From assembly GCA_015680685.1 (NCBI GenBank), contig MNCI01035648.1, forward strand, positions 3,588 through 65,587: a stretch of 62,000 bases of DNA, in the 5' to 3' direction. Of this stretch, positions 59,801 through 62,000 are shown one piece after another; position 1 is the first letter of the stretch; every line of letters begins with the position of its first letter. The DNA is from Gnetum montanum (lineage: Eukaryota; Streptophyta; Gnetopsida; Gnetales; Gnetaceae). Below the pieces are notes generated by a model, which did no database searches, was not told the DNA's origin, and saw only the letters and a program-made list of their open reading frames with translations. Made by a program: the position numbers and the translations under genes.

Positions 59801-59946
59801 ACAAGGAAGTCGGTGATGGTGAAGCAAAAATTGAAGATATGCCGGGCATTTTGGGGCCAGGGCCTCAAGAATTGAAGTTTCAACAACCAATCGACGTTCA
59901 ATATAACAAATGTGTTTCCATACTAACTGAGAGAAAGTTGGAATGA
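20750..59946 (+). CDS. mRNA cap guanine-N7 methyltransferase 2-like protein, 12 exons, 641 aa
   Basis: Join 20750-20869, 21140-21218, 23030-23124, 23925-23993, 24082-24191, 41087-41197, 41288-41380, 41492-41560, 43364-43449, 43560-44381, 54505-54587, 59758-59946. All junctions are GT/AG and the phases fit without a stop. The expected role is SAM-dependent methylation of the 5' cap guanine at N7 in the nucleus. Residues 41-55 hold the SAM-binding motif I (VCDLYCGFGADTEKW), followed by a motif II-like GHYIGIDLSASAL and by LKPGGYFFGIT at 141-151. Residues 1 to about 285 follow, in order, the Arabidopsis protein annotated as cap methyltransferase 2 (At3g52210, from memory), including VHFPSLIRLARE and a DFYDEYR block. 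Residues about 285-641 are an acidic, Ser/Glu-rich, low-complexity extension ending in GILGPGPQELKF. The start at 20750 is chosen by homologue length; an in-frame ATG at 20549 would add 67 residues. Introns 5, 10 and 11 are full of transposons. The cap-methyltransferase family is well supported; activity is inferred. Confidence 0.88.
21140..21218 (+). CDS. Cap methyltransferase exon 2 (SAM motif I)
   Basis: The acceptor is GATGCAG and the donor GTACGT. The 79 nt start in phase 0 and encode VCDLYCGFGADTEKW, the nucleotide-binding loop matching the CCGKGGDL-type motif of cap methyltransferases, followed by IGHYIGI. The exon ends one base into the Asp codon that closes motif II. Confidence 0.88.
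22452..22545 (-). repeat. tRNA-derived SINE-like sequence
   Basis: The minus strand reads GCTTAGGGGTAAGAG (A-box-like, 22521-22507), GGCTTGGTAACC, then GGTTTCATTCC (B-box-like, 22480-22470) and CAGTGGGCAGC. This is the order and spacing of the tRNA-related head of plant Au-like SINEs. Confidence 0.45.
23030..23124 (+). CDS. Cap methyltransferase exon 3
   Basis: The acceptor is GTCACAG and the donor GTGTGC. The exon completes the Asp codon and reads LSASALSEARDQWEYHRRPY then PAEFYELDPCG. This is the helix after the SAM ribose-binding Asp and the next strand. It ends in phase 0. Confidence 0.83.
23925..23993 (+). CDS. Cap methyltransferase exon 4
   Basis: The acceptor is TGCTTAG and the donor GTATTT. 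There are 23 codons in phase 0. The end (DIVCCMRNLQ) corresponds to the strand that normally carries the cap methyltransferase motif IV region. Confidence 0.8.
24082..24191 (+). CDS. Cap methyltransferase exon 5 (LKPGGYFFGIT)
   Basis: The acceptor is ATTCAG and the donor GTATGT. It encodes CFASEEQARSLLSNVAFLL, then KPGGYFFGITADTSTLW, the best conserved block of the family. The last Trp codon is split (TG/G) across the 16.9 kb intron 5. Confidence 0.9.
24192..25074 (+). other. Start of intron 5, no feature seen
   Basis: AT-rich intron sequence between exon 5 and the GC-rich LINE. There is no coding similarity. Confidence 0.6.
25080..26223 (+). pseudogene. LINE ORF2 C-terminal part: RT end and zf-RVT
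   Basis: The RT palm box reads HYADN instead of YADD, a lost Asp. Then come ELGLEINRTKS, TYLGIPPFGWGR, LEKIERRMGHWANRFLS, IRHFMWEG and a zf-RVT-like part (KIKIFLWLFECDAL, DACLACDAAVETVQHFAFDC). Stops occur at 25629 (TAG) and 25827 (TGA), with a frameshift in the C run near 26130. It ends VAWKARNNIVFWQQ at TAG 26221-26223, a stop shared in position with the two other copies. Confidence 0.82.
26224..27273 (+). pseudogene. LINE downstream module: helical domain and charged coiled coil
   Basis: It is directly in frame after the amber codon. Visible parts are a Trp-rich block (LWQMVAQCGWSGPLQWLVGD, DDAFFSNWVND), ESSIVSCLGALIAGEIILPS, then VDLVDRFFVQFSN, FAFLQCLKLGSQVNLPRFF and GLILALWRGA, and finally, after a Pro/Gly-rich linker, a Trp/Glu/Arg/Ala-rich helix (27060-27273). 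Private TAG stops lie at 26557 and 26848. The order resembles the gag-like or plant-mobile-domain-like proteins of plant transposons; I cannot name a family. No RNase H is seen in this place. Confidence 0.65.
27341..27430 (+). repeat. 33-bp direct repeat
   Basis: CTAGGGTCTCTTTTGATCAT followed by TGGCCATTACTTC occurs at 27341-27373 and again at 27398-27430, just past the end of the GC-rich LINE. It could be a target duplication with a short leftover insert between, or a simple local duplication. Confidence 0.75.
27560..28117 (+). mobile_element. AT-rich LINE, 5' segment (split by gypsy element)
   Basis: The + strand reads the linker before RT: QHKRNCIAALQNSYGDLIHE, VDSIAKIAIQF, EDLFNSNHV, then PYHTGNLNNGFSLDSYKALG up to the insertion point. 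It continues without loss at 38885 as MDVFSFDFYKHFWK. The left boundary is uncertain. Confidence 0.65.
28118..29008 (-). repeat. 3' LTR of the non-autonomous gypsy element
   Basis: It aligns over its whole length with 38008-38884, mostly with C/T and G/A differences and small indels. Confidence 0.88.
29009..29024 (-). promoter_or_regulatory. Polypurine tract of the non-autonomous gypsy element
   Basis: The minus strand reads AGTCATGGGGGTA next to the 3' LTR. Related motifs occur internally at 32353-32369 and 34171-34186. Confidence 0.65.
29193..31980 (-). pseudogene. Extra ORF of the non-autonomous element: basic N-term, helical domain, coiled coils
   Basis: Read on the minus strand: a basic Pro/Lys/Arg/Gln-rich start (31980-31738); a globular helical part (31618-31046) with VYQFWRNKQDD, SVSYSIEAIAKALNIPNVG, YHLFPTKRFNKIS and LSFPCLFRKLCKQVGI; two strong coiled coils (30544-30272 and 30217-29930, e.g. 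ALEEENKKLVANNTRL); and a C-terminal part (29471-29193) with FAAWYVKANKMFPQLP. The three middle pieces share one phase, so this was probably a single ORF of about 900 codons, now with stops and two frameshifts. The place between pol and the 3' LTR is where Athila elements carry their extra ORF. The helical part resembles gag-like plant transposon proteins; function unknown. Confidence 0.65.
31981..34159 (-). other. Non-coding spacer of the non-autonomous element
   Basis: No recognisable domain was seen. It contains a PPT-like motif (32353-32369) and, near 33.39-33.54 kb, a direct repeat containing CTACCTTCAGGCATGG and AACATGTCTTTCCA. Confidence 0.5.
34160..34627 (-). pseudogene. Short ORF, possible remnant of the pol C-terminus
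   Basis: 155 open codons, Lys/Ser/Asn-rich, ending INKKPRVYNPGDLGS and HEFNYGGGTSS. The end resembles the end of pol in the nested gypsy element (YNPENPDKK..., QLNRGGDGH), and the same PPT-like motif encodes the GGG. This suggests that pol was deleted down to its tail. Low certainty. Confidence 0.4.
34950..35404 (-). pseudogene. Protease remnant of the non-autonomous element
   Basis: It reads PLIYLQIAENSPCKALLNSS then FGVNLISQETYKAW, closely related to the protease at 15114-14662. The D-S-G active site reads N-S-S, so it is dead. Beyond it only the LANFLVID and GRAW-like blocks remain before similarity to pol stops. Confidence 0.75.
35405..37859 (-). pseudogene. Gag of the non-autonomous gypsy element (broken)
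   Basis: ATG at 37859, 130 nt after the PBS. It contains the shared N-terminal block (HHDEQLRWRDLQGNIVLSPE), a retro-gag core at 36624-36376 (VAMGRYYSLLHRCPGHGFSQ), a Glu/Lys coiled stretch (36332-36129) and a Cys/His cluster (MCQYEHPKGCCP) at 36043. Frame changes separate the pieces. It is the colinear relative of gag at 17408-15115. Confidence 0.72.
37989..38006 (-). promoter_or_regulatory. Primer-binding site (tRNA-Asp type) of the non-autonomous element
   Basis: The minus strand reads TGGTGTCATTGTCAAGGA, one base different from the PBS of the nested gypsy element, 1 nt from the LTR. Confidence 0.7.
38008..38884 (-). repeat. 5' LTR of the non-autonomous gypsy element
   Basis: It starts TGATGAGTGG and ends TTTTATCA. 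It is the full-length partner of 28118-29008. Confidence 0.88.
38885..40970 (+). mobile_element. AT-rich LINE, 3' segment (RT)
   Basis: It resumes at the insertion point with MDVFSFDFYKHFWK and reads through RT: DIKDYQPISLCASFY, KPSIALKLDILKSYDTINW, SSILVNGHRFGNFSSSDG and, after a foreign insert, the palm box FVDDS near 40000. A later block (40130-40500) has LGLPVFVGHMKKELW and LYYLSCIYYPKTI. Stops and a nested insert at about 39527-39950 break it. The right end before exon 6 is not sharp. Confidence 0.72.
39527..39950 (+). mobile_element. Probable truncated LINE insert inside the AT-rich LINE
   Basis: This G-rich segment interrupts the RT between MEGLRSYWRKLKN and the FVDD box. It ends TTTTTGTAATCGTACATAC, then CCTGATCATTACTCAAAAAA, which resembles a LINE 3' UTR with a short poly(A). 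No target duplication was found. Confidence 0.4.
41087..41197 (+). CDS. Cap methyltransferase exon 6
   Basis: The acceptor is TTTAAG and the donor GTCTGT. The exon completes the split Trp codon and encodes SKYQKAVEGALKAGN and NDHYTIYFEDD. A stronger-looking GTAAGA five bases downstream (41202) would shift the frame into exon 7, so the donor at 41198 is preferred. Confidence 0.83.
41288..41380 (+). CDS. Cap methyltransferase exon 7
   Basis: The acceptor is TTTGTAG and the donor GTTTTA. It reads FTQFGTKYQIQFSDGL and ends in LLVHFPSLIR, a block conserved in plant homologues. The phase is 2 to 2. Confidence 0.87.
41492..41560 (+). CDS. Cap methyltransferase exon 8
   Basis: The acceptor is GTATCAG and the donor GTATGT. 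It encodes LAREVGLENIDIQNTLDFYD then EYR, equivalent to the LAREAGLEFVEIQSLTDFYD region of the Arabidopsis protein. Confidence 0.88.
41561..43363 (+). other. Intron 8 of the cap methyltransferase gene
   Basis: AT-rich. It holds a G-rich minisatellite at 42651-42800. The 114-codon open frame near 41.9-42.25 kb has no family features and is probably chance. Confidence 0.7.
42651..42800 (+). repeat. 61-bp G-rich minisatellite, about 2.4 copies
   Basis: The unit starts GAGGGGTTGGTTGGGGGCAG at 42651, 42712 and 42773 (third copy partial and diverged). Each unit has five or more runs of three or more G on the sense strand and could form a G-quadruplex in DNA or in the pre-mRNA. Confidence 0.88.
43364..43449 (+). 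CDS. Cap methyltransferase exon 9
   Basis: The acceptor is TTCTTTAG and the donor GTATGA. It completes an Arg codon and reads MSYAGILQSTCGNLLDKGRL then SNRALDIL. This matches the end of the catalytic domain and carries phase 1 into exon 10. Confidence 0.82.
43560..44381 (+). CDS. Cap methyltransferase exon 10 (acidic extension)
   Basis: The acceptor is TTGCAG and the donor GTATGG. The exon has 822 nt with no stop. It begins GLFAVFVFKKSDYP, the last conserved strand of the domain. About 265 residues rich in Ser, Glu, Asp, Gln and Asn follow, with no recognisable fold and probably disordered. If the intron is retained, the frame runs ten more codons to a TAA at 44408. Confidence 0.88.
44382..45029 (+). 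other. Start of intron 10
   Basis: AT-rich, no feature seen beyond the in-frame TAA at 44408 used if the intron is retained. Confidence 0.6.
45030..46067 (-). pseudogene. LINE downstream module, copy in intron 10
   Basis: It starts in frame right after the amber: VPLLLPVQLSTEGVRLWREA, MGTKPTFKPFCARFQG, LLVGDSALPDDEFFANWQSE and FCGVKIDLIEE. After a frameshift it continues with IKWFFVQIGNMWKL, LLKCLRMGHMVNMPRFFLTS and GLILALWRVA, then a charged Glu/Lys/Arg/Trp-rich helix. The same block order occurs at 26224-27273 and 56441-55390. Confidence 0.65.
46068..48873 (-). pseudogene. LINE ORF2: AP endonuclease, RT, zf-RVT (broken)
   Basis: ATG at 48873 with MKIMTWNCKGQG, the AP-endonuclease start. 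YHGRVGVMVVLSRLPFQF and WILVGDFNQHLHAWEK complete the nuclease part. RT is at 47657-46850 with VPSPNGWPIKFFREF, LGMGFKLDITKAYDTISW, GLRQGDPLLPYMFIIVMDTL and a palm box reading YAND rather than YADD. The zf-RVT-like end (46286-46068) has DDKCPSCCQYPETWHHFAFE and ends NHLIFQ at TAG 46070-46068. The phase is constant from 47657 down past the amber. Confidence 0.83.
48905..50231 (-). pseudogene. LINE ORF1 (broken)
   Basis: A Gly/Ala-rich start is followed by the DUF4283-like block of plant LINE ORF1 (CSVKDWDRVLLGGPWFFGAR then MALMPWRLGMH) near 49820-49720. A zinc knuckle lies near 49440-49400 (CAFCGKPSHLAKAY, last Cys replaced by Tyr). It is expected to be an RNA-binding chaperone of the LINE particle. 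Confidence 0.7.
50261..52319 (+). other. Intron 10 sequence, no gene seen
   Basis: AT-rich. It includes a degenerate direct repeat near 51450-51620 (AATG..TTTTGGAAGGCTT and AATGCTTTTTGAAAAGCTT, about 90 bp apart). A 67-codon open frame at 50635-50838 is not convincing. Confidence 0.5.
52320..52650 (-). mobile_element. Gypsy retrotransposon remnant: integrase tail and PBS
   Basis: The minus strand near 52520-52330 reads NFVAYKLQLPRYMT and HQLSML, matching the VAYKLQLP...HPVFHVSMLK tail of chromovirus-type integrases, with stops. At 52644-52633 the minus strand is TGGTATCAGAGA, an iMet-type PBS. The closeness of the two implies a large internal deletion. An LTR may lie to the right but was not delimited. 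Confidence 0.5.
52651..54504 (+). other. Rest of intron 10
   Basis: No recognisable gene. An 81-codon minus-strand open frame at 53079-52834 may lie in the LTR or leader of the gypsy remnant. Otherwise it is AT-rich intron up to the acceptor of exon 11. Confidence 0.5.
54505..54587 (+). CDS. Cap methyltransferase exon 11
   Basis: The acceptor is TTCACAG and the donor GTGCAT (weak but GT). The 83 nt complete a Gly codon and encode DLGSQNERKILKSYQKDG and VNVMHDAKE. It is supported by exact phase on both sides and by host-like base composition between two transposon-rich stretches. There is no homology support of its own. Confidence 0.65.
55390..56441 (-). pseudogene. LINE downstream module, copy in intron 11
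   Basis: After the amber it reads EGFRLWREASAAMG in frame, then MGWDSLLPKLMGNPAMPNGK, IFANWHDTLTMFHGARTDLT, EEALARALGMPATGEEILPI and TRGLQDVQSFFLG. This is the clearest copy of the helical block. A Glu/Ala/Arg-rich coiled stretch follows (55747-55390: LEVQLALAREEATTKAELEE). Confidence 0.68.
57222..57282 (-). repeat. Short imperfect tandem duplication in LINE RT
   Basis: The segment AAGGAGAAACCCCAAAGAAC is repeated about 31 bp later as GAGGAGAAACTGCAAAGAAC, with CCCC after each. Confidence 0.65.
57504..57948 (-). repeat. 223-bp tandem duplication inside LINE RT
   Basis: Unit 1 (57504-57726) and unit 2 (57727-57948) both begin GATCTTTCACAAAACCAAC and end CATGTTGTTGAAGG. They differ at many positions, so the duplication is either old or came from recombination with another copy. 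Confidence 0.85.
59758..59946 (+). CDS. Cap methyltransferase exon 12, C-terminus and stop
   Basis: The acceptor is AATTACAG. There are 62 codons and a TGA. It is charged (SERDLDLNRKGKVNNKE) and then reads MPGILGPGPQELKFQQP. The GILGPGP..L.F motif resembles the C-terminal tail I recall for angiosperm homologues, which supports this as the true last exon. Confidence 0.75.
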   Translation, partial: SERDLDLNRKGKVNNKEVGDGEAKIEDMPGILGPGPQELKFQQPIDVQYNKCVSILTERKLE

Positions 59947-60060
59947 AGAATCACCTCAAAAAATCTTTAATGTTCTAAAATTTAATTTTTTCATTAATTG
60001 AGTTTATTTATTTTTAATGCTGGTCAGTTAATATATTTAAATTGTACTGGTTTTTCAATT

Positions 60061-60066
60061 AATAAA
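60061..60066 (+). terminator. Candidate poly(A) signal AATAAA
   Basis: AATAAA lies 115 nt after the stop codon of the cap methyltransferase gene, in an AT-rich stretch. The spacing is normal for a plant near-upstream element. No transcript evidence is available. Confidence 0.45.
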
Positions 60067-60240
60067 TGAAAAGGAAAAATGGTTCTTGGATGCTTCAACC
60101 AAACCAATGGCTGAAAAATACTTACGGGATCAAACCAATTTCGAGTTATGTTTCTTTTTTATTCAAGGCATCAATAAGCTAAGCTTCTCGTTTCACTTTC
60201 CCTTTTATGTGGAAAAAAGGTATTGTATCATGTTGCTTGT

Positions 60241-60325
60241 GTTGGCTACCGTGGTATGATGGGTAGCAATGCTGTGCTGTAAAATTGAGGTTCAATCCTT
60301 ATCAGGGAAGACACGACTTTCTATA
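60241..60325 (+). repeat. tRNA-derived SINE-like sequence
   Basis: TGGTATGATGGGTAG (A-box-like, 60252-60266) is followed by GAGGTTCAATCC (B-box-like, 60287-60298) and then TATCAGGGAAGACACGA. The spacing fits a tRNA-related RNA polymerase III promoter, but the sequence does not fold as a clean tRNA. Confidence 0.4.
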
Positions 60326-61479
60326 TATAGTCATATGGTGCCATACAGATGTGACGTAAAAGCTAGTGAGAATTCCAAACGTTTGCCTTGTTTTGATTTG
60401 AGGACATAGTGCTTCTGGTAGGAGTGTTCTTTGTTGCAATGGTTATAGTCTCAGCAGTATCAGTTCTTGTGACATCCAATATACCATTGCTGGGTGTCAT
60501 AAATGTTGTCATGGTATTCCATAAACATACTCATGTTACACAATGTACTCGAGGAATGAGAAGCCAAGGTGAAAAGGTCTTTATTGATAATTCTTATCAT
60601 AAGAGAGGACGGTTATCTGGATTGGTTCTCAAGCCATCTTCCCATGCTCGTGTGTCTTTCAGGAAAATTTGTCATTGCTACAAGGTCGTTAAGGTTGAGA
60701 GAGAGAGCAAAGAGCAGTTAGTTCTCCATTGTCTTACTACTCTGGCAATTCAGACCTTATTTACAGGCCTATAGGAGTACCATGACCATGCCTTTTATTA
60801 GTTACCAGCTATAGAAGTACGTGCTAATATCCCTTGAGGGCTTCCAAGAGTTAACACCGTTTATAAGCAAAAATTCATGAGATATTGGATTCAACTTTTT
60901 AACTCATTAATAGAAATTCTAAACAGTGCAGATGAAATGTTTCTGAAATTTCCTGATTTCTTTTGACATCATAACTCATTATTTTTTGTACAAATTGTTT
61001 TAACATTGAAGAGCTCAAGATTAAATATTAAGATTAGTAGTTGTCTTAGACCTTTTTTCGAATTGAATCATATGCCTTGACAAAGCCGATAAAGGATGTT
61101 GATGTATTATTCTCTTTATACTTAAATTGTTCAATAGTGAAACCTGAAAATAGTTAAATGATGCACCTATGAACTTATGAATCATCATGATCACTACAAT
61201 TTTATTGCATTTAGTTGCCTAGCCTGGGGGATTATTGCCAAGTAACTTAAAAATGTAGTTACAATTAACTTGTAATCATTCTCTACTAAGATTCTGCTTC
61301 TTGCAATCTAAAACTAGTACTCCTCTTAAATCATATAATAGCTTTTTACAGTTTCTATATAGATATATATACATATATAAAAAAAACTAGGGAAGGTAAC
61401 TCTCACAGCGTTTTGAGTTGTCGCAATCGTATGCTTATGTGCAGGCGTACATGAGTTACAATTAATCCACAGCTGGGGT

Positions 61480-61985
61480 GTGGAAAGATGTCTGGTACCA
61501 CCAGGCAGAGCCAGGTGCGATGCATGCGAGGGCGCTATAGTTGGAGTCATCTAGATGTAGCGCATGCACACCTCTTATCATTAAAAGAGGGCAGGTGCGT
61601 TGAATGCGATGGGACTATTGCTGGATTCATCCAGATGTAGTGCATGCNAATGCGATGGGACTATTGCTGGATTCATCCAGATGTAGTGCATGCGCACCTT
61701 TTATTAAAGGAAGGCATGTGGGACAAATGCGCGAATGGATTGCTGTTGGGTTCGCCCATGCCTTTAAATACAAGAGGCTCTACTCACATTGGGGCATCCT
61801 CTATATGTGTTGTAACGTATTCCTTTGTGAGTAAAGGTTGGGAGTTTTCCTGTAAGCGTGTTTCCTTTGAGCTTGAGCTTGAGCTTGAGCATCGTTGTTG
61901 CGTTCGTTGCGAGTAGCTGGCTAGGTGTCGGGGCACTTAGCATTATCACTTGGTGAGAAAAATTAGCCGTTGCGATTCACCCAGT
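61480..61985 (+). repeat. 5' LTR of a copia-type element running off the window
   Basis: The right end CAGTGACA is followed 2 nt later by TGGTATCGG at the window edge, which looks like an iMet-type PBS. A TATA-like TTTAAATA (61753-61760) and a (GAGCTT)n run lie in it. The left end is a guess; TGTGGAAAG near 61480 is one candidate. Confidence 0.5.
61513..61718 (+). repeat. 80-bp tandem repeat in the LTR, second copy inflated by a gap artefact
   Basis: AGGTGCG...ATTCATCCAGATGTAGTGCATGCGCACC type units begin at 61513 and 61593. Within the second, a 45-bp segment is duplicated exactly on both sides of the N at 61648. Confidence 0.7.
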
Positions 61986-62000
61986 GACAGTTGGTATCGG

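Larger units (their letters stand above)
59947..61400. other. Region downstream of the cap methyltransferase gene
   Basis: AT-rich 3' UTR and intergenic DNA. A 121-codon + strand open frame (60409-60774) has a hydrophobic start but no recognisable family and is left uncalled. Confidence 0.45.

Noticed and set aside
60241-60325. A functional tRNA gene
   Set aside because: A- and B-box-like motifs are present, but the acceptor and anticodon stems do not pair; SINE-like is the better call.
60409-60774. 121-codon ORF downstream of the gene
   Set aside because: No family motif, no promoter or intron signals, and no homologue recognised; a chance ORF is likely.

Overview
The window looks like nuclear DNA of a seed plant with a large, transposon-filled genome. 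A gymnosperm (conifer type) is my best guess, from the very long transposon-packed introns and the element mix; the species cannot be named from sequence alone. Only one host gene is convincing. It lies on the + strand with coding exons from 20750 to 59946 and encodes a plant mRNA cap (guanine-N7) methyltransferase 2-like protein. Twelve exons join in phase at GT/AG sites into an uninterrupted 641-codon frame (1926 nt with the stop), so about 95% of the 39 kb gene span is intron. Introns 5 (about 16.9 kb), 10 (about 10.1 kb) and 11 (about 5.2 kb) are long because of transposons.

Layout. 1-2703: AT-rich, nothing firm. 2709-18224: a minus-strand Ty1/copia element (TSD GAATG) whose 5' LTR is split by a minus-strand Ty3/gypsy element at 8727-18001 (TSD TCAGT). 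18230-20290: decayed LINE. 20340-24191: promoter region and exons 1-5. 24192-41086: intron 5, with a GC-rich LINE (25075-27340) and an AT-rich LINE split at 28117/38885 by a non-autonomous gypsy element (28118-38884). 41087-44381: exons 6-10, with a G-rich minisatellite in intron 8. 44382-54504: intron 10, with a long antisense LINE (45030-50260) and a gypsy remnant near 52.3-52.65 kb. Exon 11 is at 54505-54587. 54588-59757: intron 11, with another antisense LINE. Exon 12 holds the stop codon. Downstream are a SINE-like sequence and, at the window end, a copia-type 5' LTR that runs off the edge.

All transposon coding regions are broken by stops, frameshifts or lost catalytic residues, while the host gene is intact. 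The most unusual signals are: (i) a LINE family present in three copies in which an EN-RT-zinc-finger ORF is followed, in frame after a shared amber codon (CAA TAG), by an extra helical domain and a charged coiled-coil-like region; (ii) a gypsy element with gag and protease but no recognisable RT or integrase, carrying a long extra ORF with a similar helical domain; (iii) three polypurine-tract-like motifs at similar places in both gypsy elements; and (iv) an array of AAGACGTCTT palindromes in the copia LTR. There are assembly gaps at 10295-10800, 17831, 17881, 29186 and 61648, two of them with copy artefacts.
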